A DNA stretch of 64,000 nt from Planctomycetota bacterium (GTDB lineage Bacteria > Planctomycetota > UBA1135 > GCA-002686595), in contig JADJLZ010000001.1 of assembly GCA_016709875.1 (NCBI GenBank), positions 248,001-312,000 on the forward strand, read 5' to 3'. Both the position numbers and the translations under genes were made by a program. Shown here one piece after another: positions 8,371 through 17,290 of the stretch. Numbering within the stretch: the stretch's first letter is position 1; each line of letters begins with the position of its first letter. The notes beneath the pieces are model-generated. The model searched no databases. It saw only the letters and a program-made list of their open reading frames with translations, and had not been told where the DNA came from.

Positions 8371-10491
8371 TCACGGGAGCCAGAGCACGTCGACCGCGTC
8401 CGTCGCGTTGTAGGTCGACGTCGGCACGCAGCCGCCGAGCACGATCGGATCGCGGTAGTACACCTGGTAGTAGCGGTGCATGCCGCCCGAGAGCGGATCC
8501 CCGTTGGCGAGGTGTCGCGCCGAGACACTCGGATCGCCCACGCCGGGGAAGCTGACGCTGCCGCCGCTCGCGTTGTGCAGGTACAGGCGCTTCAGCACGC
8601 CGTTCGCGCAGCGGATGCCCTGTCCGAAGACGCTGCCCGCGATGGTGGTCGTGCCCGAGAGCAGGATGCTCGCGGCCGTCGGCTTCTCGCCCGCGGTCGT
8701 GAACGAGAGCGTGTCGCCAAAGAGCGAGGGCACGCCGCTGGGGCTGACCGAAGCGCCACCCGTGGCCGAGCTGTTGTCGCAGCCGCGGCCGCCGGAGGCG
8801 GGCGGGTTGCTGCACGGGCAGCTCGCGACGCCGCCCGCACCAGGCGTGCAGAAGTTGACGCCGCTGGGAACCGGCAACTGCACCGTGAGGATGCCGCCGG
8901 TGCCGTCGGTGAAGGTGACCTTCAGCGCGACCACGCCCAAGTGCGAGAAAGACAGGCCCGCGCTGTCGCCGTTGTTGAACTGGCTTCCGCCGAAGGAACC
9001 GACGTCCTTGAAGACGCCCGGCGAGGTCTCGATCTGGTCGCCGCCACGGATGACGAGCGTGAGCCCCAGGCCCGGGGTCCAGGCGTAGAGTGCGCTGCTC
9101 GTGCCGGCGGCAGCACCCGTGAGGCTGTTGTTGAACAGCACCTGGCCGAGGTCGTTCATCATTTCCTGCCAGCCGGTCGTCTGGCCGATGAGCTCGCCCG
9201 CACTCGTGCCCGGGGCGGGATCGCCCTCGCGCGCGACGAGCTGCAGCGCGCCGATCGAGCCGGCCCAGATGCCGCTGTCGTCGGCCGTCGTCGCGGTCCC
9301 GCCGACGATCGTGGCCTCGAAGGCGATCTGGCCCGCGTTGTTGAGGCACTGGCTGGTGTTGTTGACCGTGTCGATGTTGCCATCGGTGCCCGGGGCGGCA
9401 TCGCCGCGGCGCACTGCGAGCTGCAGACCGCTCGTGCCGCCGACATACACACCGCGGTCGTTGATGGTCGCGATCACGTCGCCATTGAGCAGGTCGGCGC
9501 TGATGATCGTGTCGCCGTTGCGGTTGAAGGTGCACGCCCCGGTGTTCACGGACCAGGAGTTCGAGGCGATGTTGAAGGTCGCCCCGACCGTTCCCGGAGC
9601 CGCATCGCCCTCGCGCACCACGACGCTGTTGCCGGCGCCGGGTGTGAAGACGAACAGGACCTTGTCGTTCGAGGCCGTCGCGGGGTTCGAGCCCAGCGTC
9701 TGCGAGAGCGTCTCCTCGTGCAGCACCTGGCCAGAATCGTTCATCTGGCTGATGAAGCCCAGCGCGCTCACCACCGCACCGCCGAGGACGGTGTCGCCCT
9801 TGCGGATCGCGAACTCGAGGTTGCCCGGCGTGCCGGTGATCCAGCCCGTGTTGTTGGTCGTGCCGCTGACGTCGCCGCCGGCGAGGCTGCCCTGGAAGAG
9901 CATGCGTCCGCCGCTCTGCATGCCGGTCGGCTGCTGGCTCAGGTTGCTGAAGCTCGTGGTGAGTGTCGCCCCGGTCGTACCCGGCATCACATCGCCCTCG
10001 CGCACCAGGATGCCCAGGCTGCCCGGCGCACCGCCGAAGATCGCGGTGTCGTCGCTCGTGGTGACCGCGCCCGACATCGAGCTGCACCAGAAGGTGAGTC
10101 CGTTCGCGCTCATGCGCGGGCTGCCGCCGAGGCCCTGGCCGGAGGCGGTGTTGAGCGTCACGCCCGCGAGCGTCGGGGCGGGGTCGCCGCTCTGCACGAG
10201 CACGGCGAGGTTCGCGTAGGTCGTGCCGTAGAAGAGCGCGCGCTCGGTCATCGGACCGCTCGTGCCGATCAGGCGTGAACGGAAGAGCAGCGTGCCGTTC
10301 GCGTCGATGACCGGGATGTCGAAGTTGCCCGAACCGCCGAAGGTGACGCCGGGAAGTCCCGGCGCGTTCCAGCCGTCAGTGGCGACGAGGTTACCCGAGG
10401 TCGATGCGAGGCTCTGCGCGTTCGCGGCCGCGGCGAAGAAGGGCAGCGCGGCGCCCAGCGCCAGTGCGTGCTTCCAGTTGATCGTGCTCAT
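8371..10491 (-). CDS. Secreted tandem-repeat protein with planctomycete-type Cys-rich C-terminal cassette
   Basis: The 706-residue product has a signal peptide (about residues 1-26, cleavage after 'ANA'). About eight degenerate repeats of roughly 60 residues follow, each built around a 'REGD.APGT.GA.F' phrase and ending with 'N..GQVLF'. This resembles choice-of-anchor tandem-repeat proteins. The last 160 residues form a cassette with 'CPCSNPP', 'GRGCDNSSATGGA', 'FGQGIRCANG' and 'YYQVYYRDP' that is shared with the protein at 14955-17171. No enzymatic motif is seen, so function is unknown and an extracellular or cell-surface role is inferred. The ATG at 10491 is supported by AAGGA eight bases upstream and by the signal peptide. 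A Rho-independent terminator follows. Confidence 0.85.
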   Translation of the reverse strand: MSTINWKHALALGAALPFFAAAANAQSLASTSGNLVATDGWNAPGLPGVTFGGSGNFDIPVIDANGTLLFRSRLIGTSGPMTERALFYGTTYANLAVLVQSGDPAPTLAGVTLNTASGQGLGGSPRMSANGLTFWCSSMSGAVTTSDDTAIFGGAPGSLGILVREGDVMPGTTGATLTTSFSNLSQQPTGMQSGGRMLFQGSLAGGDVSGTTNNTGWITGTPGNLEFAIRKGDTVLGGAVVSALGFISQMNDSGQVLHEETLSQTLGSNPATASNDKVLFVFTPGAGNSVVVREGDAAPGTVGATFNIASNSWSVNTGACTFNRNGDTIISADLLNGDVIATINDRGVYVGGTSGLQLAVRRGDAAPGTDGNIDTVNNTSQCLNNAGQIAFEATIVGGTATTADDSGIWAGSIGALQLVAREGDPAPGTSAGELIGQTTGWQEMMNDLGQVLFNNSLTGAAAGTSSALYAWTPGLGLTLVIRGGDQIETSPGVFKDVGSFGGSQFNNGDSAGLSFSHLGVVALKVTFTDGTGGILTVQLPVPSGVNFCTPGAGGVASCPCSNPPASGGRGCDNSSATGGASVSPSGVPSLFGDTLSFTTAGEKPTAASILLSGTTTIAGSVFGQGIRCANGVLKRLYLHNASGGSVSFPGVGDPSVSARHLANGDPLSGGMHRYYQVYYRDPIVLGGCVPTSTYNATDAVDVLWLP

Positions 10492-10628
10492 GAGTTCGTT
10501 CCTTCGAGGTGTTCCGTTCGTGCGCGATCCGCGCAGCGACGTTTCCAGACCGCGTCGTGCGGCAGGAGTGTGCGTGCATCCTCCATGCACCGGGCGTCCG
10601 TGCCTACTGCCCCTAGGGGCAGAGCGCA

Positions 10629-11030
10629 TCAGCCGGCGCCCTGGCGCATCTCACGCCTGCCCGAGAGCAGCGCGAGCAGCTGCTCGGCGTCGACGGGCTT
10701 CGTGAGCCAGGCGCGTGCGCCCGCGACGAGCACGCGCTCGCGCACGTGCGCATCGTCGAGCGCGGACATGAACAGGATCTCGAGCCGCGAGCCGCGGTCG
10801 AGCAGGTCCTGCTGCAGTTCGGGGCCGCTGCGGCCGGGCATGCACACGTCGAGCAGCACGATTCCCTGCTCCGCGGCTGGCGTACGCGCCAGGAAAGCCC
10901 GCGCCGATTCGAAGGTCTCCGCCTGGTGGCCCGCTGAGTGCAAGAGGCGCGCGAGCGCGCGGCGCACCATCGCATCGTCGTCGACGATGAACACGGTCGC
11001 GCCGTGTGCTGTCTGCTGGGTGCCGTCCAT
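10629..11030 (-). CDS. Single-domain response regulator (receiver only)
   Basis: This 133-residue protein is a receiver domain alone: acidic triplet 'VDDDA' at 16-20, phospho-acceptor D61 in 'IVLLDVCMPG', and the conserved lysine in 'LTKPVD'. With no output domain it probably acts by protein-protein contact or as a phosphate sink. It lies 81 bp downstream of the FixJ-type regulator and on the same strand as the histidine kinase, so it is likely the third member of that signalling operon. The wording 'PGRSGPELQQDLL' closely parallels 'PGQSGLELQQTLE' in the FixJ-type neighbour, suggesting local duplication followed by loss of the output domain. Confidence 0.88.
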   Translation of the reverse strand: MDGTQQTAHGATVFIVDDDAMVRRALARLLHSAGHQAETFESARAFLARTPAAEQGIVLLDVCMPGRSGPELQQDLLDRGSRLEILFMSALDDAHVRERVLVAGARAWLTKPVDAEQLLALLSGRREMRQGAG

Positions 11031-11111
11031 GGCGCGACTTCGCGCACGAATCGTGCACCACTCCCGGGCAGCACGCCACTGCCCATAGGTGCACGGCGCG
11101 CGCCGGGCGCG

Positions 11112-11735
11112 TCAGGAGCCGGCGGGGCGCAGCTCGAGCGCCTCGGCCATGCGCACGAGATCCGCGACCGAATCCGCTTCCATCTTCTCGAGCACGCGCG
11201 AGCGGTGCAGCTTGACCGTGCGCTCGGCGATGCCGAGCGTCAACGCCGCCTGCTTGTTGAGCCGGCCGGCGATGATCTCCGCGAAGACCTCGCGCTCGCG
11301 CGCGGTCAAGCTCGAGTAGCGCGCCTGCACGCGCGCGAGCTGCTGCTGCTCCTTGCGCGTGCTGGTGTCGCGTTCGAGCGCGCGCTCGAGCGCGGCGACG
11401 AGCTCTTCCTCGCGCACGGGCTTCTCGAGGAAGTCGATCGCGCCGCGCTTCATCGCGAAGACGCTGGTGGGAACGTCCGCGTGACCGGTGAGGAACACGA
11501 TCGGCGGCGTCGCGCCTCGCAGCTCGAGCGTCTGCTGCAATTCGAGCCCGCTCTGGCCGGGCAGCCGCAGGTCGAGCAGCAGGCAGCCGGAGTGTGCGAC
11601 ATCGTACTTGTCGAGGAATTCCTCGCCGGTTGCGAAGGCGCGCACCTCGAAGCCGTGCGATGCGAGCAGTCGGGTGGTCGCCTTGCGCAGGGCGTCGTCG
11701 TCTTCGACGAGATACACGCGGCCTTTGGGATTCAT
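11112..11735 (-). CDS. FixJ/NarL-type response regulator with LuxR helix-turn-helix
   Basis: A 207-residue DNA-binding regulator. The receiver (about 5-122) has 'VEDDDA', phospho-acceptor D55 in 'CLLLDLRLPG', T83 in 'FLTGHAD' and K105 in 'LEKPV'. The LuxR/GerE helix-turn-helix (about 140-200) has 'LTAREREVFAEI', 'NKQAALTLGIAERTVKLHR' and 'VLEKM'. It is of the FixJ/TodT class that pairs with FixL-like kinases. The ATG overlaps the stop of the upstream kinase gene by 4 bp (ATGA), so the two are translationally coupled and are very probably cognate partners. Confidence 0.93.
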   Translation of the reverse strand: MNPKGRVYLVEDDDALRKATTRLLASHGFEVRAFATGEEFLDKYDVAHSGCLLLDLRLPGQSGLELQQTLELRGATPPIVFLTGHADVPTSVFAMKRGAIDFLEKPVREEELVAALERALERDTSTRKEQQQLARVQARYSSLTAREREVFAEIIAGRLNKQAALTLGIAERTVKLHRSRVLEKMEADSVADLVRMAEALELRPAGS

Positions 11736-14700
11736 CTCGATCCTCCGGGGGAGACGGGCAGGTCGATTCGGAAACAGATGCCGCCAGCCGGACGCGTGCT
11801 CGCGCCGAGCCGGCCGCCGTGCGCCTCGATGATCGAACGGCAAATCGCCAAGCCCAGTCCCATCCCATTCGTCTTGGTCGTGACGTAGGGCTGGAACAGA
11901 CGGTCGGCCACCGTGGGTGCGAGCCCGGGGCCGTTGTCGGAGACGTCCATTTGCACGCGCCCATCGTACCGTCGGGAGCGGATCTCGATCTCCCGGGGGT
12001 CAGGCCGACCGGACAGCGCCTCGCAGGCGTTCTTGACCAGGTTGACCAGGACCTGCTGGATCTGCACCGGATCGGCGAGCACGGCCGGGAGCCCTTCCTC
12101 GAGTTCGAGGCGTGTGCGAACGCCCTGGTCCTCGATCTCGCGCCGCACCAGCGGGAGGGTGTCGCGCAGCACGGCGTTCAGGTTCACCGGCAGGCGCTGC
12201 ATCTCGTGCTTGCGCAGGAACTCGCGCAGCCGGCGGATCACCTCCGAGGCGCGCTGACCCTGCTGCGCGATGTCGCCGAGCACCTCGTCGAGCTCCTCGC
12301 GCATGAGCGGCTCGCGCGCGAGGTAGCGCCGGCCCGCCTGCGCATTGGTGACGATCGCTGCGAGTGGCTGATTGACCTCGTGCGCGAGCGAGCTCGCGAG
12401 TTCGCCGGCCGTCGCCACGCGGCCAGCGTGCGCGAGTTCTTCGCGCAGACGCGACTCGCGCTCCTCGGCGCGCGCGCGGCCCTGCGTCGCCTCGAGCAGC
12501 ACCTGCGCGCGGCCGCGGATCACCTGCACGCGCCGGCGGTGCGCGAGCAGCAGCGCTCCGAGCACGGCCGCGAGCGCGGCGAAGCGCACGCTCAGCCGCT
12601 GCCACCAGGCCGGCAGCACGACCAGCGTCAAGCGCGCGGGCTGCGCGCTCCAAACGCCGTCCTCGTTGCGCGCCGCGACGTGGAACTCGTAGTCACCCGG
12701 CGCGAGCGTCGTGAACGCGACCCAGCGCTGCGCGCCCGGGTAGACCCAGCCCTCGTCGAAGCCGTCCAGCCGGTAGCGAAAGCGCGTGCGCTCGGGCGCG
12801 GTGAGCGCGAAGGCGGTGTAGCCGAGCACGAGCCGGCGCGTGAGCGGCGGGATCTCGACGCGCCCGGAATGCGGGAGTTCGACCTCGTCGGCTTGCAGGC
12901 TCTCGAGTTGCACCTTGGGCGGTGTCTTGTTGAACGGGAACTCCGCCGGATCGACGCGCACGGGTCCGGTGATCGTCCCGAACCACAACCGCCCGAGCGC
13001 GTCGCGCACCGCGGCCGGCGCGCCGTACTCGGACTCGGGCATGCCCGCCTCCGGGCCGAGAACGACGGGCAGGAAGCTGCGGATGCGGCCGCGCGTCAGA
13101 TCGAGCAGCTCCTCTCGCTGCGCGACCATCAGGCCCTGGTTGCTCAGGATCCAAAGTCGGTTGCGCTCGTCTGCGCGGATCGCGGTGAGCGAGTCGTCGA
13201 CGAGCCCCTCGGCGCGCGAGATCGTCGCGCCGCGGCCGTCCTTCCAGTACCCCAGCCCCCCGCCGTAGCTCGCGACCCACACGCCACCATCCTCGTCGCA
13301 GAGCACGTCGCGCAGCACGCCGCGCGGGAGACCGCTGCCGGGGCCGTGCGACTCGATCGCGCCCGCGCGCAGCTCCCACAGCACGCCGTCGCCGCCGGCC
13401 CAGAGCGTCCCGTCGGGCGCCGTCGAGAGCGACGTCACGCTGCCGGGCAGGTCGAACTGTTCGAGCACGCGGTCGTCGGGTGCGAGGTGCACGATGTGTC
13501 CACTCGAACTCGAGATCCAGACTCCGCCGGCGCGGCCGTTCGCCATCGGGCCCAGGCCGCCCTGCGCCGCGATCTCGAAGGGCAGCGGCTGGAACTCCGA
13601 CGACACGTGCAGGTCCAGGCGCATCAGCTTGCCGGCGACGCCGAGCCAGATGCGCCCCTCGCTGTCGCGCAGCAGCGACTCGATGCAGACGCGCCCGGAG
13701 AGGGCGGGCGGGCTGGCCGGCGTCGGACGCCAGTGTCCGTCGGGGATGTGATAGAGGCCGTAGCACCCCAGTCCGATCCACGCACCGCCCTCGCCGTCCT
13801 CGGCGATCGCATTCACGCCGGAGCGCTCCTGCCGTTCGCCGAAAGCGAGCAGCCGGTGCGGTCGCAGCCGCACGAGCCCGGTGCCGTCCGATCCGACCCA
13901 GATGTTGCCCTCGCGGTCGCGCAGCATCGCGCGCACACCCAGGCGCGGCATCGGCTCTCCCGACTCGACTTGCGCGGGGCGCGCGGGCATGCCGCGCGGA
14001 CTGACGTGGATCGGCCCCATCTGGCTCCCGAGCCACAGGTCGCCCCCGTTGGCCGGCAGGATGCACTGGATGCCGAGGTTGCGCGGCAGCGTCAGCGGAT
14101 CGCGCTCGATGCCTGCATCGCTCACGTACGCGAGTCCGTCCACCAGTCCGATCCAGGGGCCGTGCTGGTCGCCGGTCGTCAGCGAGAGGATGCGCGCGGG
14201 AGCGCGCATGCGCTCGCGCTCGCTCCCGTCGGGCTCGAATACGACGAGCTCCTGTCCCGCCGCGGCGCACACGCTGCCGTCGAGGTTGAGGCACACGCCC
14301 TCGTAGCTGCCCGCGGTCCCCGAGGGCAGGAGCTTCGACCACGCGCCCTGCGCGTAGCGCTGCACACTCCCACCCAGACACTCGACCCACAGTGCGCCCT
14401 GCGCGTCGCGCACGATCGAGAGCGGCTGCGCATCGGGCCCGGGGACCGTGAGCACCTCGAGCGCCTTGCCGTCGCGGAAGTGCATCAGGTGCCCGCTCTG
14501 CAATCCCGCCCAGAGTCCGCCCTGCGCGTCCGAAATGAGCGCGGTGACGCGGTTCGAGGGCATCTCCGGCACGTTGTCGAGGTCGTAGACGCGGAACTCG
14601 AGCCCGTCGAAGCGCACCAGGCCGCCGAAGGTCGCTGCCCACAGCGCGCCGTCCTCGGTCTGCACGAGATCGTTGATCGATCCCTGCGGAAGACCGCGCG

Positions 14701-14833
14701 CGATGGTCCAGATCTCGGCGTGGTAGCTCTCGGGCCACAGTTCGCCCGACTGCGCACGCGCGTGCGGCGCGAGCAGGCCGGAGGACGCGAGCAGCGCGAG
14801 CGCGGAGTGCCGCCAGTTCCAGCGGGAATGCAT
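11732..14833 (-). CDS. Two-component-propeller (Reg_prop/Y_Y_Y) sensor histidine kinase
   Basis: The product has 1033 residues. A signal peptide (1-28, ending 'ARA') leads into a periplasmic seven-bladed-type propeller of Reg_prop repeats (about 35-650; cadence 'D..G.LWA.T..GL.R.DG'). A Y_Y_Y beta-sandwich (about 670-740), one membrane helix (about 748-766) and a short coiled coil follow. The kinase core has H818 in 'SLAHEVNQPL', the N box in 'QQVLVNLVKNACEAL', 'DNGPGL' and 'GMGLGLAICRSI'. The core is FixL-like while the sensor resembles hybrid propeller kinases that detect extracellular ligands such as glycans, although this one has no receiver or AraC output fused. It overlaps the FixJ-type gene by 4 bp. 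The ligand is unknown. Confidence 0.93.
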   Translation of the reverse strand: MHSRWNWRHSALALLASSGLLAPHARAQSGELWPESYHAEIWTIARGLPQGSINDLVQTEDGALWAATFGGLVRFDGLEFRVYDLDNVPEMPSNRVTALISDAQGGLWAGLQSGHLMHFRDGKALEVLTVPGPDAQPLSIVRDAQGALWVECLGGSVQRYAQGAWSKLLPSGTAGSYEGVCLNLDGSVCAAAGQELVVFEPDGSERERMRAPARILSLTTGDQHGPWIGLVDGLAYVSDAGIERDPLTLPRNLGIQCILPANGGDLWLGSQMGPIHVSPRGMPARPAQVESGEPMPRLGVRAMLRDREGNIWVGSDGTGLVRLRPHRLLAFGERQERSGVNAIAEDGEGGAWIGLGCYGLYHIPDGHWRPTPASPPALSGRVCIESLLRDSEGRIWLGVAGKLMRLDLHVSSEFQPLPFEIAAQGGLGPMANGRAGGVWISSSSGHIVHLAPDDRVLEQFDLPGSVTSLSTAPDGTLWAGGDGVLWELRAGAIESHGPGSGLPRGVLRDVLCDEDGGVWVASYGGGLGYWKDGRGATISRAEGLVDDSLTAIRADERNRLWILSNQGLMVAQREELLDLTRGRIRSFLPVVLGPEAGMPESEYGAPAAVRDALGRLWFGTITGPVRVDPAEFPFNKTPPKVQLESLQADEVELPHSGRVEIPPLTRRLVLGYTAFALTAPERTRFRYRLDGFDEGWVYPGAQRWVAFTTLAPGDYEFHVAARNEDGVWSAQPARLTLVVLPAWWQRLSVRFAALAAVLGALLLAHRRRVQVIRGRAQVLLEATQGRARAEERESRLREELAHAGRVATAGELASSLAHEVNQPLAAIVTNAQAGRRYLAREPLMREELDEVLGDIAQQGQRASEVIRRLREFLRKHEMQRLPVNLNAVLRDTLPLVRREIEDQGVRTRLELEEGLPAVLADPVQIQQVLVNLVKNACEALSGRPDPREIEIRSRRYDGRVQMDVSDNGPGLAPTVADRLFQPYVTTKTNGMGLGLAICRSIIEAHGGRLGASTRPAGGICFRIDLPVSPGGSR

Positions 14834-14891
14834 CGCCCCCAGTATCACCTGCGGCCGCTCCGGCTGCACAGCACCCGCCCGTTGAAGACCA

Positions 14892-14927
14892 GCGAGCCGG
14901 GGAAGAGTCGCCCCTCCCCCGGCTCGC
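14892..14927 (-). terminator. Terminator-like hairpin after the second secreted repeat protein
   Basis: A 10-bp perfect stem, GCGAGCCGGG paired with CCCGGCTCGC, closes a 16-nt loop. It sits 27 bp beyond the stop codon of the minus-strand gene at 14955. No T-run follows, so it may work with Rho or as a 3' stability element. The same nine-base stem sequence recurs after pnp (35389-35421). Confidence 0.6.
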
Positions 14928-14954
14928 GTGCTCGCGCGGACCGCAGCGGGATCC

Positions 14955-17171
14955 CTACTGCCAGAAGATCTCGATCGCGTTGCTGATGTTGAAGGTGCTG
15001 CCCGCGGGAGCCGGGCAGAAGCTCGCGCTCGGATCGCGGTAGTACACCTGGTAGAAGCGCGCGTCGCCCGGCGCGATCGGGTCGCCGAGAGCGGCGGAGC
15101 GCAGCGTGATGCTCGGATCCCCCCCGGCGAGGTTGGGTGCCGAGACCACACCGCTCACGGCGCTCGCGTTGTAGAGCCGCTTCAGAGTGCCACCCGCGCA
15201 GCGCAGGCCGTCACCGAAGGGCGTGAGCGTGCGCGCGTCGCCCTGCAGGAAGATGCTGAAGGAGTGCGGCAGCTCGCCCGAGCTCGTCAGCACGATCGAG
15301 TCGGGCTGGATCGAGCCGCTGGCCGAGAGCAGCGCGCCGCCCGTGCTCGCCGAGTTCTCGCAGCCGCGGCCGGCCGCGCCGCTGTTGCCGCATGGGCAGG
15401 GCTCGAACTGCGAACCGTCGCCGAAGCAGAATGCGTTCGGCACGCCCGAGGGCAGCGCCAGCGTCATGATCGCGTTCGTGCCGCCGACGAAGCCGACGCG
15501 CAGGCCGATGCGGCCGTCCTGGCTGAAGTGCAGCGAGGCGCCGTCGGTGTTGTTGAACGAGACGCCGCCGAAGCTGCCGCTGCAGGTCATGAACACGCCG
15601 GGCGTGATCTCGACCTGGTCGCCGTTCAGGATCACGGGCATCAGGCCCAGCACCGGATCCCAGGCCCACAGCGAACCGCCCGTGACCGTGCCCCCCGAGA
15701 GCGTGACGTTGAAGAGCACCTGGCCGCGGTCGTTGAAGTAGATGCCGGTCCCGCTGAGCGAACCGGCGATGCTGCCGCCCGTGCCCGGGAGGACATCACC
15801 TTCGCGCAGCACGAGCTGCAGCGCGTTCGGCGCGCCGGCCCAGATGCCGGTGTCGTCGGCGGTCGTCGCGCCGCCGAGGATGCCCTGCAGGCAGATCTGT
15901 CCGCTCGCGTTCTCGAGCAGGCTGCTCGTGTTCCAGTTGGTGAAGAAGCCCGTCGTGCCCGGGGCCGGGTCGTTCTTGCGACCGATCAGCGCCAGCGTGC
16001 CGACGCCGCCCATGAACAGGCCGCGGTCGTTCTGGCCGGGGATCACGTCGCCGCCGCGCAGGTCGCTGGCGAAGAAGCACACGCCGTCGCGCGTCCAGCA
16101 GTTGCTGCTGACGTTGGCCGACCAGCCGTCGCCCGTGATCGCGTTGAAGGTGGCGAAGGTGCTGGTGTTCGGATCGAAGGTGCCCGGAGCGTTGTCGCCC
16201 TCGCGCACGAGGACTTGGCTGCCCTGGCCGGGCGTGTGGACCATCAGCGCCTTGTCGTTGGTGACGGTCGCCATCGGCGAGCCCTGCGTGTTCGAGAGCG
16301 TGATCTCGTACAGCAGCTGGCCCGAGTTGTTCATCTGCATCACCGAGCCCAGGCTCGTGGCCGTGTCGATCGCCACTTCGCCGTTCATGCCGTCGACCGG
16401 GTCGGACTTGCGCGCGACGAGCTCGAAGTTGCCCGGCATGCCGCTCCAGAGGCCCGCCTGGTTGTTGGTGCCGGAGGTGGTGTTGACCGGCGGGACTCCC
16501 GTTCCGTTGACCAGCGTGGCCTGGAAGTACACGCGCCCCTCGCGGTTGATGCCGATATACTGCTGGCTCGGCGAGGAGAAGGCCTGCGCGTACTGCGCGC
16601 CGCCCGTTCCGGGCGCGACGTCGTTCTGCTGGACGAGCAAGGTCTGGTTGCCAAGCGGACCGCCGAAGATCGCCTCGTCGTTCGCGGCGGTGATGTTGAC
16701 GCCGCCGTCGTAGAGGTAGCTGCCCCAGAGGAACTGGCCGTCGGGGCTGATGCGCGGGCTCGAGCTGATGCCCGAGCTCAATCCGCTGGTCGTGCGCAGC
16801 AGCACGCCGGGCGCGAAGGTCGGGGCCTGGTCGGCGGCGCGGATGACCAGCTTCAGGTCGTTGCGGGAGGAGCCGTAGAAGAGCGCCTTGTCGTCCCAGG
16901 TGTTGAGCGTGGTTGTGCTGTCGAGGAAGCGCGCGAGGAACAGCACCTTGCCGTTCGCGTCGAGCACGCAGTTGTTGCCGAGCGCACTCGAACCACCGAA
17001 GCTGAAGTTCGGGATCGGTGCTCCGGTGGCATCGGGAACGGCATCGCCGTCGGTGGCCACGAGCACGCCGTGCGTGGACATGAGTCCCTGGGCGTGCGCA
17101 CCGGCCGTGAGGCAGAAGATTCCTGAAGCGAGCGCGAAGGCCCGTGTTCCCTTTGTGCCGGAGGTGTTCAT
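14955..17171 (-). CDS. Secreted tandem-repeat protein with planctomycete-type Cys-rich C-terminal cassette (second copy)
   Basis: A 738-residue paralogue of the protein at 8371-10491. The signal peptide covers about residues 1-27 ('GAHAQ'). Eight or so repeats follow with 'DNKALF', 'REGD.APGT' or 'R..D.APGTTG' and 'N.SGQ..F' phrases. The C-terminal cassette is 'FCFGDGSQFEPCPCGNSG', 'GRGCENSASTGGALLSASG', 'FGDGLRCAGGTLKRLYN' and 'YQVYYRDP'. Four cysteines in the CPC...GC unit probably make disulphides. The start at 17171 has AAGGA nine bases upstream. The long reading frame continues upstream, but those residues lie inside valS antisense and are not coding. Extracellular function is unknown. 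The two copies flank the kinase/regulator operon. Confidence 0.85.
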   Translation of the reverse strand: MNTSGTKGTRAFALASGIFCLTAGAHAQGLMSTHGVLVATDGDAVPDATGAPIPNFSFGGSSALGNNCVLDANGKVLFLARFLDSTTTLNTWDDKALFYGSSRNDLKLVIRAADQAPTFAPGVLLRTTSGLSSGISSSPRISPDGQFLWGSYLYDGGVNITAANDEAIFGGPLGNQTLLVQQNDVAPGTGGAQYAQAFSSPSQQYIGINREGRVYFQATLVNGTGVPPVNTTSGTNNQAGLWSGMPGNFELVARKSDPVDGMNGEVAIDTATSLGSVMQMNNSGQLLYEITLSNTQGSPMATVTNDKALMVHTPGQGSQVLVREGDNAPGTFDPNTSTFATFNAITGDGWSANVSSNCWTRDGVCFFASDLRGGDVIPGQNDRGLFMGGVGTLALIGRKNDPAPGTTGFFTNWNTSSLLENASGQICLQGILGGATTADDTGIWAGAPNALQLVLREGDVLPGTGGSIAGSLSGTGIYFNDRGQVLFNVTLSGGTVTGGSLWAWDPVLGLMPVILNGDQVEITPGVFMTCSGSFGGVSFNNTDGASLHFSQDGRIGLRVGFVGGTNAIMTLALPSGVPNAFCFGDGSQFEPCPCGNSGAAGRGCENSASTGGALLSASGSIQPDSIVLTSSGELPHSFSIFLQGDARTLTPFGDGLRCAGGTLKRLYNASAVSGVVSAPNLAGGDPSITLRSAALGDPIAPGDARFYQVYYRDPSASFCPAPAGSTFNISNAIEIFWQ

Positions 17172-17290
17172 CTCGATCGATCCTTGTGCCGAGTTGGGGA
17201 GGTGCGCGGGGGAGCGCATCCCCCGCCATCGTTCCCCAGCATCACCAGATCGATCCCGGCCGCAATTGGACCTTCGGGCAGTCGCGAGCT

